A DNA stretch of 64,000 nt from positions 148,682 through 212,681 of the forward strand of contig NZ_SGWI01000010.1 in assembly GCF_004519405.1 (NCBI RefSeq). The letters run 5' to 3'. Of this stretch, positions 19,494 through 28,185 are shown piece by piece (the first letter of the stretch is position 1; each line of letters begins with the position of its first letter). Origin of the DNA: Pseudomonas sp. BCA17 (GTDB taxonomy: Bacteria > Pseudomonadota > Gammaproteobacteria > Pseudomonadales > Pseudomonadaceae). The notes under the pieces are model-generated. The model made no database searches. It worked only from the letters and a program-made list of their open reading frames with translations, and was not told the DNA's origin. The position numbers and the translations under genes were made by a program.

Positions 19494-22400
19494 ATGAACA
19501 ACACCACGTCGAACGATGCACATGACATCCGCTTGCCTAATCAGCGGCCCACTCAACAACACCCGACCACGCCGGCGCCACGCACCCGGCGGCAGATCGG
19601 TGAACCAACACAAGGCAGCGCGCCATCGCCAGCGCCGACTGCCAGCGTGGCGATTGTCGGTTTTTCCGGGCGTTTTCCCGGTGCCGACAACGCCGAGCAA
19701 TTCTGGCAACTGCTGATGGAGGAGCGCTCGCAGATCAGCGAGCTGCCGTATTGGCATCTGCCGGGCATTGCCGAGCGTGCTCACCTGCGCGAGACATTCA
19801 CCTGCCCGGGCGGTTTCATCAATGACCCGACCGCGTTCGATGCCGACTTCTTCAAGATATCCGCCCGCGAAGCCGAGGCCATGGACCCACAGCACCGGCT
19901 GGTGCTGGAGCAGACCTGGGCCGCTTTCGAAGACGCCGCCATCTGCCCGCACAACCTGCGTGGCAGCAACACCTCGGTGTTTATCGGCGTATCTTCCGCC
20001 GACTACAACGGTCTGTTGGCCCGTTCCGAAGCCGGTGCGCACGACGCCACGGGCAATGCGCATTCGATCATCGCCAATCGCATTTCCTACCTGTTCGATT
20101 TCCATGGCCCCAGCGCGCCCATCGATACCGCCTGTTCCAGCTCGCTGGTGGCAATACACAAGGCTGCGCAGTCGATCCTCAACGGTGACTGCACGGTGGC
20201 GGTCGCCGGTGGGGTCAATCTGTGCTTTGAACCGATGGTGTTCATTGGTGCGGTCAAGGCCGGCATGCTCAGCCCCACCGGGCGCTGCAAAGCTTTTGCC
20301 GCCGATGCCGACGGCTATGTGCGCGGTGAAGGCGTCGGGGTATTGATCCTCAAGGATTATCAGCAGGCACTGGCCGATGGCGACAACATTGTCGCGACGA
20401 TTATTGGTTCGGCGGAAAACCATGGCGGCCACGCCAACTCGCTGACCGCGCCCAACCCCAGAGCCCAGGCCGACCTGATCAAACAGGCCTGCCGGGGCAT
20501 CGACATCAACAGCATCGGTTACATCGAAGTCCACGGCACCGGCACACGCCTGGGCGACCCTATCGAAATCAGCGGACTCAAGCAGGCCTTTGCCGAACTG
20601 GGCGCCAGTGCCGGGCAGCGCTGTTACCTCGGCTCGGTGAAAACCAATATCGGCCACCTCGAATCCGCCGCCGGCATCGCCGGGGTAATCAAGACGTTGT
20701 TGGCGCTAAAGCAGGGTTATCTGCCCAAGAGCCTGCACAGCGAACAGCTCAATCCGTATATCGATCTGGCCGGCAGTCCGTTCGAGGTCCTGCAGGCTGG
20801 CCGGGAGTGGCCGCAATTATCCGACAGCCAGGGCAACAAGGCGCCGCGCCGGGCGGGTGTCAGCTCGTTCGGGTTTGGCGGGGCCAATGTTCATGTTGTG
20901 CTGGAGGCGGTTGGACTTGTTCCTGCGCTGACGGAACACGGGGTCGCCGCGACGATATTTCCGCTGTCTGCCAAAACCCTCGAAGCGCTGCAGTCGCGGG
21001 TTGAGCAGTTGATCGATTTTCTGCAACGCCAGCCTCAGGTGGTTCTTGCGGATCTGGCCGCCAGCCTGCAACTGGGTCGCGAGGCGATGGAATACCGACT
21101 GGTGATTGTGGCGAACAGCCGCGACAGTCTGTTGAGCCAACTGCATGCCAGCGGCCCCGGCGAAGGCGGTAAGCCTGCCAGCAAGATTGCGCCGGACGAG
21201 GTGCTTCGGGCCCTGCAACAACAAAATATCGACAGCGTGCTGACGCTGTGGCGCCGGGGCGCAACCGTGGACTGGCGTCAGCTGTATCAACAAAGCCAGC
21301 CGCGCCGAATCTCGCTGCCGACTTACCCCTTCAGCCGCGAGCGGTACTGGATCAGCGAATCTCCTGCGCTCGAGCGCACGGGCGAGGCGTGGCTGCATCC
21401 ACTGGTACAGCGCAATACGTCGGATCTGGCAGGACAACGTTTCAGCAGCCGGTTTGACGGCAATGAATGGTTTTTTGCCGAACATCGGGTCAGTGGTTTG
21501 AAGATCCTGCCGGGTGTGGCTTATCTGGAAATCGCCAGGGTGGCGCTTGAACTGTCGCTGGCCAATGAGCGCGCAGTGGTTCGCCTGAAGAACATCGCCT
21601 GGCGCCGACCCATGCGCCATGACGGCGGCGAGCTGGCCATCGACATCGAGTTGGCGGAGCAGGACAACGGCGAGATTCGTTTTGAAATTCGTGGCACGCC
21701 GGCCGACGGCCCGAGCTATTGCGCCGGTGTGGCGACGGTCGGAGCCGCCGAGAGTCTGGCGCCGCTGGACCTGCAAGCCATCGCTGCCGCCACGACCGAG
21801 CAACGACTGGCGCCCGCGCAGTGCTACGAGATTTTCGGCGACATGGGACTGGAATACGGCGATCACTTTCGCCAGATCGGCGCGTTGCAGGCGGGCAACG
21901 GCCAAGTGTTGGCCAGGCTGGTATTGGCGGACGAAGGCACTGAGCGCGGCCTGTCTCCCGGCTTGCTCGACTCGGCGTTGCAGGCCGCATTGGGGCTGGC
22001 GTTACTGGAGCCGAATCAGCCGCACCAACAGCGCCAGCCACTGGTGCCGTTTGCGCTGGACACGGTGATTTTTGGCGACCTGAACCTGCTCAACCAGCCC
22101 TGCCATGCGTGGGTGCGCTACAGCGCCAGCCATCATCCGGGGCGTATCAATAAACTGGACGTGGACATTTGCGATGAGCAGGGCCGGGTGGCACTGCGCC
22201 TGCAAGGCTTCTCGTCGAGACGACTTGAGCCGGCAGCCACGCCGATGCTGACCATGACACCGGTCTGGCGCGATAAAGAACTCGTCCATACGGCTCATCG
22301 AAACTTCACCCGGCAGGTGATGGTGTTGGCCGGTGATCAACCCGTTGCGCTGGACGAATTGGCGGATCGCTGCCGGGCACTGGCTGGCAACAGTCGGCAG

Positions 22401-25400
22401 ATCCACATCGAGCGGCTGCCCGTGCTATCGGATGACCCCGCAGTCGCGCTGCCATTGCTGGCGGGTTTCCTGATCAACCTTTTGAAAACCTGCCCTGCGG
22501 ACACGCTGGTGCAACTGGTTTTTGCCGACCTTGATGAAACCGCCCCGGTCTTCGCCTCGCTGTTGGCGCTGCTGAAGACCGCAAAAAACGAAGGACTGAT
22601 CGCTGCCGTCCAATCAATCGAAGTGCGCGGTAGCCTCTCGCCGCAGTGGCTGATCGACAATTGCCAGCAGGACGATGAGCGGGTGCGTTACCAGGGCGGT
22701 AGCCGTCAGGTGGCATCCTGGCAGGAGACGTTGCTGCCGGATGCTGACGCCACGCCATGGCGCGATGGCGGGGTCTACCTGCTGACCGGTGGCACAGGCG
22801 GCCTGGGCTTGTTGCTGGCCGAAAGCATCGCCCGGCAGGCACGGGGCGTGAGGCTGGTCCTGGCCAGCCGTTCGGCCAGTCAACGTTCAGCCGAAGTCAG
22901 CGGACGAATCGAGGCGATCAAGGCACTGGGTGCCGAGGTGCAAGTTGAAGCGCTGGACGTCGCCGACCCACGCGCAGTCGAGGCGCTGATCGCACGGTGC
23001 GAGCAAGCGTTCGGCACGATCAACGGGATTTTCCACTGCGCCGGCATCACCCGCGACAGCTTGCTCAAGAACAAAAGCGAGGCCGATCTGACGGCGGTGC
23101 TGGCACCCAAGGTGGCGGGCGTACTCAACCTGGATCGCGCCAGCGCGCATCTGCCGCTGGACTGTTTTGTGCTGTTCTCATCGGTCAGCACCGTGATCGG
23201 CAATCCGGGGCAGGGCGACTATGCGCTGGCCAACGCGTTCATGGACGAGTGGGCCGGCTGGCGTAATCGCGAGACCCAGGCTGGTCGCCGTCAGGGCCGC
23301 ACCCTGGCGATCAACTGGCCGCTATGGCGCAACGGCGGGATGCAGATCGATGCTCAACGCGAGCAACAGATGGTCGAGCAGACCGGGATTCAACCCTTGA
23401 GTGACAGTGGCGGCCTGGATTTTTTACGCCGAGCTTTGGCCGATGCTCAGGGGGCCGAACGCTGGATGGTGCTGGAAGGGGATATCGCCAGGATCAAGAC
23501 GTTTATCGCCGGGCAGTGGCAGGAGCCGCCAGCTGCGCCAATCACCCAAGCGCCGGTCGAGGCGGCACCCTTGGCGCAAACCGTGGAGGGCGACCTGAAC
23601 GCGCTGGCGATCCGGCATTTCAAGCAACTATTGTCGAAAACCCTCAAGCGGCCATTGGATAAGATCGACAGTGACGGCTCGTTCGAGCGTTACGGGGTCG
23701 ACTCGATCATGCTTACCGAGCTGACCACTCAACTGGAACGCACCTTTGGCTCGCTGCCAAACACCCTGTTGTACGAACACCAGACCGTGCGCGAACTGAG
23801 CGACTACTTCATCCGGCAGCACCCCGAAATGATGCGGCAGTTGCTGATGGCCGAGCCGGCCAGGCGCAGCATTCCCTCCGAAAAAGCGCCGCCATTAGCC
23901 ACGGCACAAGTGTCCCGGCGCCAGCACAGCCGCCGTCAACCGCCAGTAACCGTGCCAGCGGCCAGCAACAACCGCGATCTGGCGATCATCGGCCTCAGTG
24001 GCCGCTACCCCGGTGTCGAAGACCTGGAAACGTTCTGGCAAAAAATTGCTGGCGGTGAAGACCTGATCAGCGAAGTGCCAACCGCGCGCTGGGATCACCA
24101 GGCGTACTTTGACGAGGCGCGCGACCGCTTCGACAAGACGTACTGCAAGTGGGGTGGCTTTCTCGACGAGGTCGAAGACTTCGATCCGCTGTTTTTCAAC
24201 CTCTCGCCCCGAGAGGCGCAAATCATCAACCCCAACGACCGGTTGTTCCTGGAAACCTGCTGGAACCTGCTGGAAAGCGCCGGGATCACCCGGCAACAGA
24301 TCAAGCAACGCTATCAACAACAGGTGGGTGTGTTTGTCGGTGTGATGTACCAGCAGTACCAGGCGTTCGAGTCGGATCTGGTCCGGGAGTCGTTGGTGTC
24401 GGTGACGTCCTACAGCGCGATTGCCAACCGGGTGTCCTATTTCTTCGATTTTCAGGGGCCGAGCCTGGCAATCGACACCATGTGTTCCTCGTCGATCTCG
24501 GCGATCCATGCCGCTGGCGAAGCGCTGCGCAATGGCGACTGTAGGCTGGCGATTGCCGGCGGCGTCAACCTGACCCTGCATCCGAAAAAGTACATTGGCC
24601 TGAGCGTCGGCCAGGTGCTGGGCAGTCATGCCGGCAGCCGCAGCTTTGCCGACGGCGACGGTTATCTGCCGGCAGAGGGCGTCGGGGCGGTGTTGCTCAA
24701 GACCCTGGCCGACGCGGAGCGCGATGGCGACCACATCCTGGCGGTGATCAAGTCGACCGCTACCAACCACGGCGGCCACACCCATGGCTTCTCGGTGCCG
24801 AGCGCCAAGGTGCAGGCGGCGCTGATCGACCGCAACTTCAAGCGCGCGGGGATTGACCCGTGCACCGTCAGTTACGTCGAGTCGGCGGCCAATGGTTCGG
24901 CGATGGGCGACGCCATCGAGCTGAGCGCGCTGAGCCGCATTTTTAGCGAAGCGGGGGTTGCCAGTCAGTCCTGCGCCATTGGCTCGGTCAAATCCAACAT
25001 CGGCCATGCCGAAGCGGCTTCGGGCATGGCCGCGCTCAGCAAGCTGGTGCTGCAACTGCAACACCGGCAGCTGGCGCCGTCGCTGGTGCTGGGGCCACTG
25101 AATCCCAAGCTGGATTTCGAACACTCGCCGTTCGTGCTGCAACGTACCCTGGCCGATTGGCCTCAGCCGGTGGTCGAGATCGATGGCGTGTGGCAATCCG
25201 TTCCGCGCCGGGCATCGCTCAGCGCGTTTGGTGCCGGGGGCTCCAATGCCCATCTGATTATCGAGGAATATCCGACAGCGTCCGCGCCCGACGTAGTGCC
25301 GCCAGAAGACGGTGTTGTACATATCGTGCCGCTGTCAGCCAACAGCAGCGGTTCGTTGCAGCAGGCGGTGGCCAGGTTGGCGCGGCATCTGGATGCCCAT

Positions 25401-27080
25401 CCGGATCTTCGGCTCAAGGATCTGGCCCACACTCTGCAAACCGGCCGGGAAGCGATGCCGCTGCGGCTGGCGTTACAAGTGAGCAGCACCGGCGAATTGC
25501 GCACGGTGTTGGCCGATATCCTGCGGCCACTGGAGCAGGGCGAACCGATGACCGTACTGGAAACACTCGATTTGCCACTGGCCTTCGGCAATGTCGACGA
25601 AGTGTCGGCGGCACTGGCCAGCTTGCTGTCCGGTGCGGGTGCCGTGGCGCTGAGCAACGGCCTGATCGAGGCTGATGACCGGAAACAACTGGCACTGCTC
25701 TGGACCCAGGGCGGCGAGATTGCCTGGGACAGGCTCGCGCGAAATAACGGTGCACGCCTTATCGCCTTGCCCACCTATGGCTTCGACAAGCAGCGTTACT
25801 GGCTGGAACAGTCAAACAAGGCGTTGCGTGAGGAGGTCACGGACGCGAGCCCGGCCAGCCCGGCAGTGGGCAAACACCACACCGCCGCCGAACAGGGCCT
25901 GCGTCTGCTGGCCGACTTGCTGGGCATGCAACCCAGCGACTTGTCGCCCGCCAAGCCACTCAACGCCTACGGCGCCGATTCCATCGTCATGTTGCAGTGG
26001 GCCATGCAGGTGCAAGCGCAGATTGATCCCGGACTTACCCTGGCTGATATCCAGCAGTGCCTGACCCTCGGTGACGTCCTGCAATTGCTGAGCGCAACGG
26101 CCAGTTTCAAAAAGCCGGTGCTGCCCCCGGAAATCATCGGCCTGTTGAGCGGTTCGACCACACGCTTCCCGGAGTTGCAACGACTCAATCAGGTGCAACA
26201 TGGCCGGCCGGTGTTCTGGTTCCATGGCGCCTTGGGCGGCAGTGAAATCTATCAAGGTCTTGCCCAGCACATTCAGCGCCCGTTCTTCGGGCTTCAGGCC
26301 AGAGGCTGGATGACCGATCGCGCGCCGTTGCTGGGGATTTCGGCAATGGCCGCCTATTACGTCCAGGTCATCCAGTCGGTTCAGCAGCAGGGCCCGTACG
26401 ATCTGGGCGGCTATTCGCTGGGCGGCATGCTGGCGTATGAAGTGACCCGGCAGTTGCAGGAACTGGGGGAAACCGTCACCAGCCTGGTGATGCTCGATTC
26501 ACCGGACGTGACCGGCGAACGCACCGCACGCCTGTGCGACAAGACCCGCCTGTTGCAGACCGTCAACATGTCCTTGCAGATGACCATCGGCCAGACCCCG
26601 GAGCGCTTCGCCGAGGTGTTGATCCATCGCGATGAAGTCGATCTGTCGCTGGCGCCAGCGGACTACCGGCAGCAATTGACGGCACTGGCCCGGCAGCGGG
26701 GCCTGAAGACCAGCGACGAGCGTTTGCAGCAACTGATGGCGCAAGTGACGCAGATCCAGCAGGCGTATCAGGTTGAGCATTATCGAATCCAGCCATTGCC
26801 CAAAGCCTCGGACGTTGCCTGCTATTACTTTCGCAACGCCAGCGGTCTGTGGATGGGCGAACTGGAGCCGTTTTTCTCCACCGACAGCCAGGAGTTCGCC
26901 GCTTTCAACCACGCCGAATACTGGCAGGAGTGGCAGCGACAATTGCCGAATTTCGAGATGATCGAGGTGGCGTCGGCCAACCACATGACGTTGTTGACCC
27001 AGCCGGAAGTGTTCAGGGTGATCGCGCAGTTCTGTGCGTCCCTGTATGGCGAAAAGCGGGTGGAGAATGCCGTTGGATAA
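19494..27080 (+). CDS. rzxF: terminal trans-AT PKS with thioesterase (RzxF-like): KS-DH-KR-ACP-KS0-ACP-TE
   Basis: The product has 2528 residues and starts at ATG 19494. KS1 has Cys214 and HGTGT. The DH has His664 in a full HxxxGxxxxP motif and Asp826/Gln830. The KR nucleotide site is GGTGGLG near residue 1098. ACP1 carries Ser1404 in YGVDS. The second KS keeps Cys1664, but HGTGT reads AANGS with Ala1798 in place of the His, so it is a KS0 that should only pass the chain on. ACP2 carries Ser2163. The C-terminal thioesterase has GYSLGG with Ser2308 and a late His2497 (ANH). The thioesterase marks this as the last protein of the assembly line, releasing the chain, presumably as a macrolactone. 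The gene follows rzxE after 80 bp on the same strand and converges on the methyltransferase gene. Confidence 0.9.
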   Translation: MNNTTSNDAHDIRLPNQRPTQQHPTTPAPRTRRQIGEPTQGSAPSPAPTASVAIVGFSGRFPGADNAEQFWQLLMEERSQISELPYWHLPGIAERAHLRETFTCPGGFINDPTAFDADFFKISAREAEAMDPQHRLVLEQTWAAFEDAAICPHNLRGSNTSVFIGVSSADYNGLLARSEAGAHDATGNAHSIIANRISYLFDFHGPSAPIDTACSSSLVAIHKAAQSILNGDCTVAVAGGVNLCFEPMVFIGAVKAGMLSPTGRCKAFAADADGYVRGEGVGVLILKDYQQALADGDNIVATIIGSAENHGGHANSLTAPNPRAQADLIKQACRGIDINSIGYIEVHGTGTRLGDPIEISGLKQAFAELGASAGQRCYLGSVKTNIGHLESAAGIAGVIKTLLALKQGYLPKSLHSEQLNPYIDLAGSPFEVLQAGREWPQLSDSQGNKAPRRAGVSSFGFGGANVHVVLEAVGLVPALTEHGVAATIFPLSAKTLEALQSRVEQLIDFLQRQPQVVLADLAASLQLGREAMEYRLVIVANSRDSLLSQLHASGPGEGGKPASKIAPDEVLRALQQQNIDSVLTLWRRGATVDWRQLYQQSQPRRISLPTYPFSRERYWISESPALERTGEAWLHPLVQRNTSDLAGQRFSSRFDGNEWFFAEHRVSGLKILPGVAYLEIARVALELSLANERAVVRLKNIAWRRPMRHDGGELAIDIELAEQDNGEIRFEIRGTPADGPSYCAGVATVGAAESLAPLDLQAIAAATTEQRLAPAQCYEIFGDMGLEYGDHFRQIGALQAGNGQVLARLVLADEGTERGLSPGLLDSALQAALGLALLEPNQPHQQRQPLVPFALDTVIFGDLNLLNQPCHAWVRYSASHHPGRINKLDVDICDEQGRVALRLQGFSSRRLEPAATPMLTMTPVWRDKELVHTAHRNFTRQVMVLAGDQPVALDELADRCRALAGNSRQIHIERLPVLSDDPAVALPLLAGFLINLLKTCPADTLVQLVFADLDETAPVFASLLALLKTAKNEGLIAAVQSIEVRGSLSPQWLIDNCQQDDERVRYQGGSRQVASWQETLLPDADATPWRDGGVYLLTGGTGGLGLLLAESIARQARGVRLVLASRSASQRSAEVSGRIEAIKALGAEVQVEALDVADPRAVEALIARCEQAFGTINGIFHCAGITRDSLLKNKSEADLTAVLAPKVAGVLNLDRASAHLPLDCFVLFSSVSTVIGNPGQGDYALANAFMDEWAGWRNRETQAGRRQGRTLAINWPLWRNGGMQIDAQREQQMVEQTGIQPLSDSGGLDFLRRALADAQGAERWMVLEGDIARIKTFIAGQWQEPPAAPITQAPVEAAPLAQTVEGDLNALAIRHFKQLLSKTLKRPLDKIDSDGSFERYGVDSIMLTELTTQLERTFGSLPNTLLYEHQTVRELSDYFIRQHPEMMRQLLMAEPARRSIPSEKAPPLATAQVSRRQHSRRQPPVTVPAASNNRDLAIIGLSGRYPGVEDLETFWQKIAGGEDLISEVPTARWDHQAYFDEARDRFDKTYCKWGGFLDEVEDFDPLFFNLSPREAQIINPNDRLFLETCWNLLESAGITRQQIKQRYQQQVGVFVGVMYQQYQAFESDLVRESLVSVTSYSAIANRVSYFFDFQGPSLAIDTMCSSSISAIHAAGEALRNGDCRLAIAGGVNLTLHPKKYIGLSVGQVLGSHAGSRSFADGDGYLPAEGVGAVLLKTLADAERDGDHILAVIKSTATNHGGHTHGFSVPSAKVQAALIDRNFKRAGIDPCTVSYVESAANGSAMGDAIELSALSRIFSEAGVASQSCAIGSVKSNIGHAEAASGMAALSKLVLQLQHRQLAPSLVLGPLNPKLDFEHSPFVLQRTLADWPQPVVEIDGVWQSVPRRASLSAFGAGGSNAHLIIEEYPTASAPDVVPPEDGVVHIVPLSANSSGSLQQAVARLARHLDAHPDLRLKDLAHTLQTGREAMPLRLALQVSSTGELRTVLADILRPLEQGEPMTVLETLDLPLAFGNVDEVSAALASLLSGAGAVALSNGLIEADDRKQLALLWTQGGEIAWDRLARNNGARLIALPTYGFDKQRYWLEQSNKALREEVTDASPASPAVGKHHTAAEQGLRLLADLLGMQPSDLSPAKPLNAYGADSIVMLQWAMQVQAQIDPGLTLADIQQCLTLGDVLQLLSATASFKKPVLPPEIIGLLSGSTTRFPELQRLNQVQHGRPVFWFHGALGGSEIYQGLAQHIQRPFFGLQARGWMTDRAPLLGISAMAAYYVQVIQSVQQQGPYDLGGYSLGGMLAYEVTRQLQELGETVTSLVMLDSPDVTGERTARLCDKTRLLQTVNMSLQMTIGQTPERFAEVLIHRDEVDLSLAPADYRQQLTALARQRGLKTSDERLQQLMAQVTQIQQAYQVEHYRIQPLPKASDVACYYFRNASGLWMGELEPFFSTDSQEFAAFNHAEYWQEWQRQLPNFEMIEVASANHMTLLTQPEVFRVIAQFCASLYGEKRVENAVG

Positions 27081-27117
27081 TACCCAAAGCGGCGTCCCCA
27101 CCCACGGCCCGAAGGGG

Positions 27118-27984
27118 CTAGGCGGTTTGTTTCAGGCGCCAGAACTTGTACGCCAGATGGCCGTTTTTATAGGCCTTGATGCCGCTGTCGTCGAAAAAAT
27201 GGAACATGGTGTCGAACGCGTGCCAGACCTCGGGTGGCAGCGAATCACTGTGCTGTTTTTTCTCGTTCACCAGGCTCTTGAGCAGGTGCTTGAGGTGACC
27301 TTGCTCGCTTTCAAACGCCCTGATCACGCCTTCGGAAATGTCGGCATGTTCCTCAACCTTGAAGCCTGTGTGGCGAATCATTGCCTGGTGCTGCTCCAGC
27401 ACGTTGGTGAAGAAGTCGACACCAATGCTGTCACGCTCGGACAGGGCACTGGTGTTGTCGCCTTTCATGGTGTCGGCATAAAAAAACAAGCCATCCTTTT
27501 TCAACACACGCTGCACCTCTTCACCAAACGTGTTGAGGTCGGGGTAGCAGTGGGACGATTCGATATTGATCACAACATCGAATTCGTTATCGGCAAAGGG
27601 CAGCGCCATCGCGTTGCCGCCAACGAAGGTCAGCCCTTCAATACGGTGTACCCGGTTGCACAACTCGATATGCGCCGGACAGAAATCCAGCCCGGTTATA
27701 GACGCGGCGCCGGTATAGCGGGCGAGGTAGGAGCAGTTGCCGCCGCGTCCCGAGCCAATTTCGAGGATCTTCTTGCCGCGCAGATCGGTATCGCCCAACA
27801 GGGTGCGGATCAGGTTCGCCGAGCATTTCTGCTCCAGATCTTCGTCATTGATCCAGTCAAAGCGGCTGTCTTTGGCCAGGTAGCCGTAGTTGAGGAAGGT
27901 CAGACGTTTGTCGGGAAACATCCGGGTCATCATGTCGTACCACTGACTGATCGGCGATACGGTTTCTTGTCCTTGGGTCGTCAT
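27118..27984 (-). CDS. rzxI: SAM-dependent O-methyltransferase (RzxI-like)
   Basis: The product is a 288-residue class I methyltransferase. SAM-binding motif I reads LEIGSGRGGN, the acidic motif II is GLDFCPAH, and a post-I segment ADNEFDVV is followed by the VLKKDGLF strand. It is not fused to the PKS and lies on the opposite strand between the thioesterase-ending PKS and the acyltransferase genes, the position of the O-methyltransferase in rhizoxin loci. Its role is inferred as O-methylation of a hydroxyl on the polyketide. It is transcribed divergently from rzxG across a 201-bp gap and converges on rzxF with only 37 bp between the stops. Confidence 0.85.
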   Translation of the reverse strand: MTTQGQETVSPISQWYDMMTRMFPDKRLTFLNYGYLAKDSRFDWINDEDLEQKCSANLIRTLLGDTDLRGKKILEIGSGRGGNCSYLARYTGAASITGLDFCPAHIELCNRVHRIEGLTFVGGNAMALPFADNEFDVVINIESSHCYPDLNTFGEEVQRVLKKDGLFFYADTMKGDNTSALSERDSIGVDFFTNVLEQHQAMIRHTGFKVEEHADISEGVIRAFESEQGHLKHLLKSLVNEKKQHSDSLPPEVWHAFDTMFHFFDDSGIKAYKNGHLAYKFWRLKQTA

Positions 27985-28185
27985 GTCTACCTCCGTGTCG
28001 AAAATTGCTGGGTTTGCATTGCTCTGCCAACGGCGGCAATTGCATGGCGCTGATGCGGCCGCCTGAGGAGCATAGCGGTCATGGGCTAAGGCTCCGAATA
28101 TTTTTTCATCGATATCGCAGACCGTTCCAGAGCGGCTCCTATACTGCGAGCCGTAACGTCAGCTATCTATTTCAGGACGAAATTT
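27985..28185. promoter_or_regulatory. divergent promoter region between rzxI and rzxG
   Basis: This 201-bp gap separates two divergently transcribed genes and must hold both of their start signals. On the + strand TATACT at 28140-28145 resembles a -10 element, but no convincing -35 hexamer sits 16-18 bp upstream. The rzxG start is preceded by CAGGACG about eight bases away. No operator-like dyad is obvious. Confidence 0.35.

Noticed and set aside
27081..27117. Short GC hairpin between the convergent rzxF and rzxI genes
   Set aside because: The stem is only four to five base pairs and no T-tract follows, so it is not supported as a terminator.
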